Origin: GCA-003244245 sp035463315
Lineage (GTDB): Bacteria; Actinomycetota; Actinomycetes; Mycobacteriales; Pseudonocardiaceae
DNA: 12,989 nt
Reading direction: 5' to 3'
Assembly: GCA_035463315.1 (NCBI GenBank)
Contig: DATHTJ010000250.1
Location: 1 to 12,989, forward strand
Under the pieces are notes generated by a model. It searched no databases. It had not been told where the DNA came from and saw only the letters and a program-made list of their open reading frames with translations. Positions 1 to 5,526 of this stretch are shown here, piece after piece. The position numbers were made by a program, and so were the translations under genes. The first letter of the stretch is position 1; each line of letters starts with the position of its first letter.

Positions 1-3
1 ACG

Positions 4-441
4 GTGTGCAACAGCTGTCCGGTCAAGGACAGCTGCACCACCTCCGACAGCGGCCGGGAGATCTCCCGCAACGTCGACCCCTGGCCCCATTCGGAGGCCG
101 GGCGGTTCCACCGCGGCATGGCCTGCTCGGTAGCGGTCCTCGCCATCCTGTTGCCGCTGTTCACGATGATCGGCAACTCCGCCCTGGAATCGGGTGTGTT
201 GGCGGCGGCTGCCGTGCTCGTGGGGCTAGCCAGCTGGCCCTTGTGGTCGCACCTGCGTCACACCCCGGCGGGGTTCCCCGAGCATGTGCCCGTCGAGAGG
301 GCCGCCGGGCCGGTCCCGGTCGAGACCCAGCCGGCGTCACCAGAGCCCACCGATCGCTTCACCACCCGGTGGAGTGGGCTCGAAGCACCCACCTCGGGTG
401 CGGCTTCACGGTCTGAATGGCGCAGGATCAACCGGCCATGA
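4..441 (+). CDS. Small Cys-rich two-helix membrane protein, possibly 5'-truncated by the window edge
   Basis: I do not recognise this protein. It has 145 residues from the GTG at 4, but the frame is open to the window edge, so the true start may lie upstream. Seen: an N-terminal cysteine cluster CNSCPVKDSC (C-x2-C-x5-C), then two hydrophobic segments at about residues 40-58 and 63-83. A hydrophilic Pro/Glu-rich tail of about 60 residues follows. A Cys cluster followed by two helices loosely recalls the RseC/MucC layout, but I see no sequence match and would not name it so. Its stop overlaps the preferred start of the slipin gene (ATGA at 438-441), implying translational coupling and a shared operon. 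The usual slipin partner is NfeD, but no OB-fold-like region is visible here. Real-gene status rests on the overlap and the hydrophobic profile. Confidence 0.6.
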   Translation: MCNSCPVKDSCTTSDSGREISRNVDPWPHSEAGRFHRGMACSVAVLAILLPLFTMIGNSALESGVLAAAAVLVGLASWPLWSHLRHTPAGFPEHVPVERAAGPVPVETQPASPEPTDRFTTRWSGLEAPTSGAASRSEWRRINRP

Positions 442-1259
442 GCCCAGGTGCCGCCGTCGTCATGGGCATTGTTGTCCTCGTTCTCGTGCTGTTGGTGTCC
501 TCAATCCGGGTGCTCCGGGAATATGAGCGAGGGGTCGCCTTTCGCCTCGGTCGACTGCGCCCACTGCTGACCCCGGGCGTGTGCCTGCTGTTCGTCGGGT
601 TCGACAAGATGGTCCGGGTGGGTCTGCGCGTGGTCACGCTGACCATCCCGCCGCAGGAGGTCATCACCAGGGACAACGTGCCGGCTCGGGTCAACGCGGT
701 GGTCCTGTTCCAGGTAGTGGATCCAGTCAAGGCGGTGATGGTGGTGGAGAACCATGCAGTGGCCACCTCACAGATCGCTCAGACCACCCTCCGTTCCGTC
801 GTCGGTAGGGCGGACCTGGACACCCTGCTGGCGCATCGTGACGACCTGAACGAGGACCTGCGCAAGACCATCGACGCCCAGACCGAGCCGTGGGGTGTGC
901 AGGTGAAGGTGGTGGAGATCAAGGACGTCGAGATCCCCGAGGCGATGCAGCGAGCCATGGCCCGCGAGGCCGAGGCCGAGCGGGAGCGTCGCGCAAAGAT
1001 CATCAACGCCCGCGGTGAGCTGCAGGCATCTGAGGAGCTGCGTCAGGCTGCCGACACCCTGTCCCAGAGTCCGGCCTCGCTCCAGCTGCGCTACTTGCAG
1101 ACGTTGCTGGAGCTGGGTGCGGACCAGAACTCGACTGTGGTTTTCCCGCTGCCCATCGACATCATCGGACCATTCCTGTCCAGCTTGCGGCCCGACGCTA
1201 GCCCGCGAGGCGTCACGGACGCTGCCCCCACGGATCCGACCGCTCCTTCCGCTTCGTGA
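438..1259 (+). CDS. Slipin / stomatin-like SPFH (band 7) membrane protein
   Basis: The protein has 273 residues. Seen: one N-terminal transmembrane segment (about residues 6-22), then the typical stomatin entry 'REYERGVAFRLGRL'. The SPFH beta-rich domain follows (about 30-190, including 'IPPQEVITRDNVPARVNAVV' and 'VQVKVVEIKDVEIPEAMQ'). A charged helical stretch, 'RAMAREAEAERERRAKII', and a Pro/Ser/Thr tail finish it. This is the classic prokaryotic slipin architecture. The family forms membrane-anchored oligomers tied to membrane microdomains and quality control; the exact role here is unknown. An ATG at 417 is in frame, but I prefer ATG 438: AGGA at 424-427 is spaced 10 nt from it, and it forms an ATGA overlap with the upstream gene. 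No NfeD gene lies downstream; the next gene is convergent. A hairpin overlaps the stop codon. Confidence 0.92.
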   Translation: MSPGAAVVMGIVVLVLVLLVSSIRVLREYERGVAFRLGRLRPLLTPGVCLLFVGFDKMVRVGLRVVTLTIPPQEVITRDNVPARVNAVVLFQVVDPVKAVMVVENHAVATSQIAQTTLRSVVGRADLDTLLAHRDDLNEDLRKTIDAQTEPWGVQVKVVEIKDVEIPEAMQRAMAREAEAERERRAKIINARGELQASEELRQAADTLSQSPASLQLRYLQTLLELGADQNSTVVFPLPIDIIGPFLSSLRPDASPRGVTDAAPTDPTAPSAS

Positions 1260-1280
1260 GCCCGCCCCGCCGAGGGCTCA
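1257..1280 (+). terminator. Hairpin overlapping the slipin stop codon, between convergent genes
   Basis: TGAGCCC (1257-1263) and GGGCTCA (1274-1280) are perfect 7-bp arms around a 10-nt loop. The left arm contains the TGA stop. No T-run follows, so this is at best a T-less, actinobacterial-style terminator, possibly serving both convergent genes. Confidence 0.4.
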
Positions 1281-1319
1281 GAGGCAAGCCCGGCGACACG
1301 TTGCCGTCCTCACTGCGGC

Positions 1320-1601
1320 TCAGATAAGCCGACGATGCCGGTTGGCCCGCACCCAACGCAGCATTCCTACAGCGGCGAGGAGCACACCGATCCCGCCGAC
1401 GCCCAAGCCTGCGATCAGCCACTGGAGCAGGGGGTCGATGTCCTGGTCGGCGCCCGAGGTCCCGACCTTGGTCCCGCCGAGGAATCCACCGAGTGGTGCG
1501 AGGACGGCTAAGACTGAGCCGAAGACGATCATCCAGATGCCGCGCTGAGCGGGTGAACTGCTGTCTTCCGGGGCAGCGGTTCGTGTCGAGGTATCAGCCA
1601 T
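1320..1601 (-). CDS. Small two-helix membrane protein of unknown function
   Basis: The protein has 93 residues and starts MADTSTRTAAPEDSSS. Seen: a polar, Ser/Thr/Ala-rich N-terminus (1-20), a first transmembrane helix (about 22-43, GIWMIVFGSVLAVLAPLGGF), and an acidic loop 'GTSGADQDIDPLLQ'. A second, Gly-rich helix (about 62-80) and a basic tail 'RWVRANRHRRLI' follow. The positive tail suggests the C-terminus is cytoplasmic. ATG 1601 is chosen over a longer open frame because AAGGGG lies 4 nt upstream and the residues before it look like non-coding read-through. It is divergent from the cis-prenyltransferase gene and convergent with the slipin. I cannot assign a function; such small membrane proteins are common in actinobacteria. 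Confidence 0.7.
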   Translation of the reverse strand: MADTSTRTAAPEDSSSPAQRGIWMIVFGSVLAVLAPLGGFLGGTKVGTSGADQDIDPLLQWLIAGLGVGGIGVLLAAVGMLRWVRANRHRRLI

Positions 1602-1812
1602 GATGCCCCTTAGCCTGGATGTACCGGGCAGCTCCAGGCGCGCTAAGTGGCGGGAGCGTAGCACGAAGCGAGAGTTGCCTGCCGACCCACAGGATTCAGG
1701 CCCCCGATATCGCCGACTTGACGACGTCGTCAACCCCACCACGGTGACGACGCATCCGCCCAGGCTGACCACAAGCTCCCCCCCATGGTGTCGGGCGTAA
1801 CCTTCCCGACTT
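1602..1812. promoter_or_regulatory. Divergent intergenic region with 16-bp perfect palindrome
   Basis: This 211-bp region separates the small membrane protein gene (-) from the cis-prenyltransferase gene (+). It holds the palindrome TTGACGACGTCGTCAA at 1718-1733, which puts a TTGACG hexamer (a good -35 match) on each strand. I could not pair either hexamer with a convincing -10 at 16-18 nt, so an operator reading is preferred. On the minus strand, TACGCT (1660-1655) fits TANNNT and could be the -10 for the small membrane protein, without a clear -35. On the plus strand, TAACCT (1798-1803) lies 9 nt before the GTG start. Just before that start, GTCGGG (1790-1795) and CCCGAC (1805-1810) form a 6-bp hairpin. 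Confidence 0.45.
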
Positions 1813-2583
1813 GTGAGGCTGCAGGACCTCGTCTACGCCGTCTATGAGCGCAGGCTGCGACGTCAGCTCGGCACCGCCGCCCGCCCCCGCCACGTTGCGG
1901 TGATCATGGACGGTAATCGTCGCTGGGCCAAGGAAGTCGGGTTCGCCGACGTCAGTGACGGCCACCGGGTCGGTGCCGCCAAGCTGGTCGAGCTGCTCGG
2001 CTGGTGCCGTGAGACCGGCGTCGAGATCGCCACGTTCTGGCTCCTGTCGCCGGACAACTTGCGCAACCGGCCGCCCGACCAGGTGCAGCCGTTGCTGGAG
2101 ATCATCGCCGATGTCGTCGACGAGCTGTGTGCGCCGGACACGTCCTGGCGGGTGCGGGTCGTCGGCGCGCTGGACCTGCTACCGCCGGAGATGGCGCAGC
2201 GGCTGACCACCGCGGCAGCCCGAACCCGGGACCGGCCCGGGTTGGCGGTGAATGTGGCAGTGGGCTACGGCGGCCGTCAGGAGATCGCTGACGCGTTGCG
2301 CAAACTGCTGCTCAAGCACGCCGAGGCCGGGACCACCATGGAGGAGCTCGCTGAGGTGCTCGATGTCGAGCAGATCGCCGAGCACCTCTACACCTCCGGG
2401 CAGCCCGATCCTGACCTGGTGATCCGCACGTCGGGGGAGCAGCGGCTGTCAGGTTTCCTGCTGTGGCAGTCGGCGCATTCGGAGTTCTGGTTCTGCGACG
2501 CCTACTGGCCGGCCTTCCGGAAGGTGGACTTCCTGCGCGCCCTGCGTGACTTCGCCGCCCGGCACCGCCGGTTTGGTTCGTGA
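1813..2583 (+). CDS. Short-chain cis-prenyltransferase (isoprenyl transferase, UppS family; likely Z-farnesyl diphosphate synthase)
   Basis: The protein has 256 residues. Seen: the cis-prenyltransferase diphosphate site 'VAVIMDGNRRWAKE', with catalytic D33. Also present are the 'FWLLSPDNLRNRP' segment, 'NVAVGYGGRQEI', and the C-terminal motif R205-TSGEQRLSGFLLWQ used in Mg/IPP binding. The ending 'DFLRALRDFAARHRRFGS' matches my recollection of M. tuberculosis Rv1086, which makes Z,E-farnesyl diphosphate from geranyl diphosphate and IPP. The longer Rv2361c makes decaprenyl diphosphate. The 256-residue length and short N-terminus favour the Rv1086 type; chain length remains an inference. The enzyme is cytosolic or membrane-peripheral and supplies precursors for cell-wall lipid carriers. 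GTG 1813 is chosen because 'MRLQDLVYAVYERRL' is a family-like N-terminus. There is no Shine-Dalgarno, and TAACCT 9 nt upstream suggests leaderless or nearly leaderless expression. Confidence 0.93.
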   Translation: MRLQDLVYAVYERRLRRQLGTAARPRHVAVIMDGNRRWAKEVGFADVSDGHRVGAAKLVELLGWCRETGVEIATFWLLSPDNLRNRPPDQVQPLLEIIADVVDELCAPDTSWRVRVVGALDLLPPEMAQRLTTAAARTRDRPGLAVNVAVGYGGRQEIADALRKLLLKHAEAGTTMEELAEVLDVEQIAEHLYTSGQPDPDLVIRTSGEQRLSGFLLWQSAHSEFWFCDAYWPAFRKVDFLRALRDFAARHRRFGS

Positions 2584-2586
2584 ACT

Positions 2587-2628
2587 CGTGAGTGGCGTTG
2601 CGTGCCCTGGCAACCAACGCCACTCACG
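2587..2628. repeat. Inverted repeat with 14-bp perfect arms between cis-prenyltransferase and DUF885 genes
   Basis: The left arm CGTGAGTGGCGTTG (2587-2600) is exactly complementary to CAACGCCACTCACG (2615-2628). The 14-nt centre contains a further TGCC-CT-GGCA symmetry (2603-2612), so the whole 42 bp is nearly palindromic. It begins 4 nt after the upstream stop and ends 16 nt before the next ATG. It could act as a strong hairpin terminator, or be a dispersed palindromic repeat of REP/MITE type. No second full copy is in this window; only CACTCACG recurs, near 10779. Confidence 0.85.
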
Positions 2629-2632
2629 GGCC

Positions 2633-2644
2633 TATTCTCAGGCA
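2633..2644 (+). promoter_or_regulatory. -10 hexamer placed for a leaderless transcript of the DUF885 gene
   Basis: TATTCT (2633-2638) fits the actinobacterial -10 pattern TANNNT, and 6 nt separate it from the ATG at 2645. Transcription would therefore start at or beside the A of the start codon. The only Shine-Dalgarno-like sequence is AGG, 2 nt from the ATG, too close to work. No good -35 is visible. Confidence 0.45.
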
Positions 2645-3844
2645 ATGGATCTGGTCCGCGAGTACCTGGTGCTCGGCCTGCGGTTCGACCGCCTGGTCGA
2701 GGGCTTCGTCGACGCCTACACCGGTGATCCGGCATTGCGCCGCCAGGTCGACAACGAGCCCCGGCCGGATCCGGCGATGCTGGCCCGCCGGGCCGGCGAG
2801 CTGCGAGCCGAACTCCCTGCGGCCGGCCTGCCCGAGCCGCGAGCCGGCTTCCTGGATGCCCATCTTGCCGCCCTGGAGTGCAGCGGGCGGGTGCTGGCCG
2901 GCCAGCAGGTCGGCTTCGTGGCCGAGGTGCAGGCGTACTTCGACGTCCTCATCGTGCCTGGTAACCCGGATGTCTATCACCAGGCGCATGCCGAGATCGG
3001 CCGGCTGCTGCCGGGCAGCGACCCACTGGCGCAGCGGTTGGCCGCGCACCGGGCTGGGGACGAGGTTCCGCCGGAGCGGCTGGAACTGGCCGTGTATGCG
3101 CTGTCCAGCGCACTGCGGGACCGGGTACGCGGCAGCGTCGGGCTGCCCCCTGAGGAGACCGTGCAGTACGAGGTGGTCACCGACAAGCCGTGGAGCGGGT
3201 TCAACTACTACCTCGGTGACTTCCGCTCCCGGGTGGCGATCAACGCGGATCTCGGGCACCGGATGGCCCACCTGCCGCACCTGGTCGCGCACGAGTCCTA
3301 CCCCGGCCACCACACCGAGCACTGCCGCAAGGAGGCCGGCCTGGTGCGGACGCAGCGGCAGGACGAGCAGACGATCTTCCTGGTGAACACCCCGCAGTGC
3401 CTGATGGCGGAGGGGATGGCCGACCTCGGGCTGCGGGCCGCAGTCGGTCCGGGGTGGGGGCCGTGGGCGGCGGAGATCCTCGGCGACCTGGGCCTGCGGA
3501 TGGACGGCGAGCTCGCCGAGCGTCTCGAGACGGCCGCTGCGGGCCTACTCGGGGTCCGCCAGGACGCCGCGCTCATGCTGCACGATCAGGGTGCCGATCC
3601 GGCGGACGTGCTGGCCTACCTGCGGCGGTGGCTCCTGATCAGTGAACGGCGGGCCGAGCAGATGCTGCGGTTTCTGTCCGATCCGCTCTGGCGCGCCTAC
3701 ACCACCACCTACGTGGAGGGCTACCGGCTGCTGCGCACCTGGTTGGAGGCCCGCCCGCCGGTGCAGCCGCTGAGCCAGCGTTACCTGCGGCTGCTCGATG
3801 AGCCGCTGGTCCCGTCGGTGGTGCGTGCCGAGCTGGCGGGGTGA
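2645..3844 (+). CDS. DUF885 family protein, putative zinc metallohydrolase
   Basis: The protein has 399 residues. Seen: the DUF885 signature H216-E217-S-Y-P-G-H222-H223-x2-H226, followed 30 residues later by 'LMAE256GMADLGL'. This is the HE..PGH plus downstream Glu arrangement expected of a gluzincin-like metal site. Before it are 'VTDKPWSGFNYYLGDFRSRVAIN' and a mostly helical N-terminal half. The C-terminal half is also helical ('LLISERRAEQMLRFLSDP'). There is no signal peptide, so it is probably cytosolic. Most family members are uncharacterised; a peptidase or amidohydrolase role is inference. An upstream in-frame start at 2546 would overlap the previous gene and translate through the inverted repeat, so ATG 2645 is preferred. 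The gene is not in the mycobacterial block as I recall it, so it is an insertion between the Rv1086-like and Rv1095-like genes. Confidence 0.85.
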   Translation: MDLVREYLVLGLRFDRLVEGFVDAYTGDPALRRQVDNEPRPDPAMLARRAGELRAELPAAGLPEPRAGFLDAHLAALECSGRVLAGQQVGFVAEVQAYFDVLIVPGNPDVYHQAHAEIGRLLPGSDPLAQRLAAHRAGDEVPPERLELAVYALSSALRDRVRGSVGLPPEETVQYEVVTDKPWSGFNYYLGDFRSRVAINADLGHRMAHLPHLVAHESYPGHHTEHCRKEAGLVRTQRQDEQTIFLVNTPQCLMAEGMADLGLRAAVGPGWGPWAAEILGDLGLRMDGELAERLETAAAGLLGVRQDAALMLHDQGADPADVLAYLRRWLLISERRAEQMLRFLSDPLWRAYTTTYVEGYRLLRTWLEARPPVQPLSQRYLRLLDEPLVPSVVRAELAG

Positions 3845-4168
3845 GGCTGCCAGTCACGGAGCCGACACGGAGCGATTCACCTGGCTGGATGCCTGCCCAC
3901 GACGGCCCCCCACCGGTACCGTGCGGAAGTGGCGGGACGTGCCGGAGGCGTCGCGCCACGGGAGGCCCTGGTCGTGGCTGCGGTCGGTGGGGCGGATACA
4001 CCGCCCACGGCGAGCACGGGAGGGCCGGCACCCGGCCCTCGTGGTCGGTCCCGCTGACCCCATTGGGTCGCTGTGGCCCCATCCCGGGGCACTGCGGGAG
4101 CGATCAACCAGAGGCCGGCCGGCCCACCGAGTAGCGGGCGTGGGTGCCGCGCACGCCAGGGAGCTGCC
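3845..4168 (+). promoter_or_regulatory. Long structured leader of phoH2 with three inverted repeats
   Basis: This 324-bp interval has no recognisable conserved gene. The strongest of its three hairpins has arms GAGGGCCGG (4020-4028) and CCGGCCCTC (4032-4040) around a 3-nt loop. It extends by CAC (4015-4017) pairing with GTG (4041-4043) across a 2-nt bulge. GACCC (4056-4060) and GGGTC (4065-4069) close a CATT tetraloop just after. GCCACG (3955-3960) and CGTGGC (3973-3978) form a weaker stem. No T-run follows any of them. They may terminate the DUF885 transcript or act as a phoH2 attenuator. I see no convincing promoter. Confidence 0.5.
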
Positions 4169-4172
4169 GTGA
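3921..4172 (+). CDS. Candidate small basic ORF overlapping phoH2 (possible phoAT-like antitoxin), doubtful
   Basis: The ORF would encode 83 residues from the GTG at 3921; the frame is open further upstream into the DUF885 gene. Seen: its stop overlaps the phoH2 start as GTGA (4169-4172), the arrangement expected for translational coupling. The product is Arg/His/Pro-rich ('VRKWRDVPEASRHGRP') with no recognisable domain. The first 25 codons all end in G or C; later ones include ATA, AGA, CGA and GTA, unlike neighbouring genes. Mycobacterial phoH2 genes are described as preceded by an overlapping small antitoxin gene, phoAT, which is why this is listed. There is no Shine-Dalgarno at 3921. It may be a chance open frame running through leader hairpins. 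Confidence 0.25.
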   Translation: MRKWRDVPEASRHGRPWSWLRSVGRIHRPRRAREGRHPALVVGPADPIGSLWPHPGALRERSTRGRPAHRVAGVGAAHARELP

Positions 4173-5503
4173 ATGCTTCTCGCTCGCCCCACCCCACCGC
4201 CCCGGGTATCCGCACCTATGTGCTGGACACGTCGGTCCTGCTGTCCGACCCTTGGGCATTCATCCGGTTTGATGAGCACGAGGTAGTGCTTCCCCTCGTG
4301 GTCGTCGGGGAACTGGAGGGCAAGCGACACCACGCGGAACTTGGCTGGTTCGCCCGGGAAGCTCTGCGCCTGCTGGACGAGCTGCGGGTGACCCACGGCC
4401 GGTTGGATGTCCCGGTCCCGATTGGCGAGCTCGGTGGCACCCTGCGCGTCGAGCTGAACCACGCCGACCCGGCGGTGCTACCCGCCGGGTTCCGGACTGA
4501 GACCAACGACTCCCGGATCCTGGCTTGCGCGCTGAATCTGGTTGCCGACGGTCGTGACGTCACGCTGGTTACCAAGGACATGCCGCTGCGGGTGAGGTCG
4601 GGCGCCGTCGGGTTGCCTGCCGACGAGTACCGCGCGCTGGATGTGGTGCCCTCAGGCTGGACCGGGATGAGTGACGTCGAGGTCGGGCCCTCGGTGCTGG
4701 AGGAGCTCTACAAGGCGGGGATCGCCGATCTCACCGAGCACCCGGAGGTCGCTGACCTGCCATGCCACACCGGCCTGCGGCTACTCGCCGGGACGGCGAC
4801 GGCGCTGGGCCGGATCACCGCAGATAAGCGCGCCCGGCTGGTCCGTGGGGACCGCGAGGCGTTCGGGTTGCGCGGTCGCTCCGCTGAGCAGCGTGTCGCG
4901 CTGGACCTGCTGCTCGACCCCGATGTGGGCATCGTGTCACTCGGCGGCCGGGCCGGGACCGGCAAGTCGGCGCTCGCGCTGTGCGCCGGCCTGGAGGCCG
5001 TGATGGAGCGCGGCGCGCACCGTCGGGTCGTCGTCTTCCGCCCGCTTTACGCTGTCGGCGGTCAGGAGCTGGGCTACCTGCCGGGCACTGAGAACGAGAA
5101 GATGCAGCCCTGGGCGCAGGCGGTGTTCGACACTCTCGGCGCGGTCGCCTCGCAGGAGATCATCGACGAGGTGATCGACCGCGGCATGCTCGAGGTGATG
5201 CCCTTGACCCACATCCGCGGTCGGTCCCTGCACGACAGCTTCGTGATCGTCGACGAGGCGCAGTCCCTGGAGCGCAACGTGCTGCTCACGGTGCTCTCCC
5301 GGCTGGGCACCGGGTCGCGGGTAGTGCTCACCCACGACGTCGCCCAGCGAGACAACCTGCGGGTGGGCCGCCATGACGGGGTCGCCGCGGTGATCGAGAA
5401 GCTGAAGGGGCACCCGCTGTTCGCCCACGTCACCCTCAGCCGATCGGAGCGCTCACCCATCGCAGCCCTGGTCACCGAGATGCTGGAGGGTTACGCGCAC
5501 TGA
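4169..5503 (+). CDS. phoH2: PhoH2: PIN-domain RNase fused to PhoH-type ATPase/RNA helicase
   Basis: The protein has 444 residues. The N-terminal PIN domain (about 14-150) shows the acidic nuclease residues D20 ('TYVLDTSVLL'), E48 ('VVGELEGKRH'), D114 ('TETNDSRILACA') and D137 ('VTLVTKDMPLR'). The C-terminal PhoH ATPase has Walker A G260-RAGTGKS267 and Walker B 'FVIVD362EAQS', followed by 'GTGSRVVLTHDVAQRDN'. The 'EELYKAGIADL' linker joins the two. The sequence closely matches my recollection of M. tuberculosis Rv1095. Mycobacterial PhoH2 unwinds and cleaves RNA and is reported as a toxin-antitoxin-like module; the same cytosolic activity is inferred here. GTG 4169 is chosen for its AGGGAG (4158-4163) at 5-nt spacing; a longer start at 4073 gives an unrelated N-terminus. 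It is convergent with the SARP gene, with a 23-bp gap. Confidence 0.93.
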   Translation: MNASRSPHPTAPGIRTYVLDTSVLLSDPWAFIRFDEHEVVLPLVVVGELEGKRHHAELGWFAREALRLLDELRVTHGRLDVPVPIGELGGTLRVELNHADPAVLPAGFRTETNDSRILACALNLVADGRDVTLVTKDMPLRVRSGAVGLPADEYRALDVVPSGWTGMSDVEVGPSVLEELYKAGIADLTEHPEVADLPCHTGLRLLAGTATALGRITADKRARLVRGDREAFGLRGRSAEQRVALDLLLDPDVGIVSLGGRAGTGKSALALCAGLEAVMERGAHRRVVVFRPLYAVGGQELGYLPGTENEKMQPWAQAVFDTLGAVASQEIIDEVIDRGMLEVMPLTHIRGRSLHDSFVIVDEAQSLERNVLLTVLSRLGTGSRVVLTHDVAQRDNLRVGRHDGVAAVIEKLKGHPLFAHVTLSRSERSPIAALVTEMLEGYAH

Positions 5504-5526
5504 CCCCGTTGGCCGCTCTTCAAGGG

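Noticed and set aside
2546..2644. Longer start for the DUF885 gene
   Set aside because: It overlaps the cis-prenyltransferase C-terminus and translates through the inverted repeat; ATG 2645 fits the promoter and family better.
2624..3322. A 232-codon minus-strand frame
   Set aside because: It is antisense to the DUF885 gene, whose metal motif and length are convincing.
4073..4168. Upstream ATG start for phoH2
   Set aside because: The added 32 residues are unlike the family and there is no ribosome site, while GTG 4169 has AGGGAG at 5 nt.
3854..4462. A 202-codon minus-strand frame across the phoH2 leader
   Set aside because: It overlaps the PIN domain antisense and has no domain or ribosome site. 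The same leader hairpins explain its symmetry.
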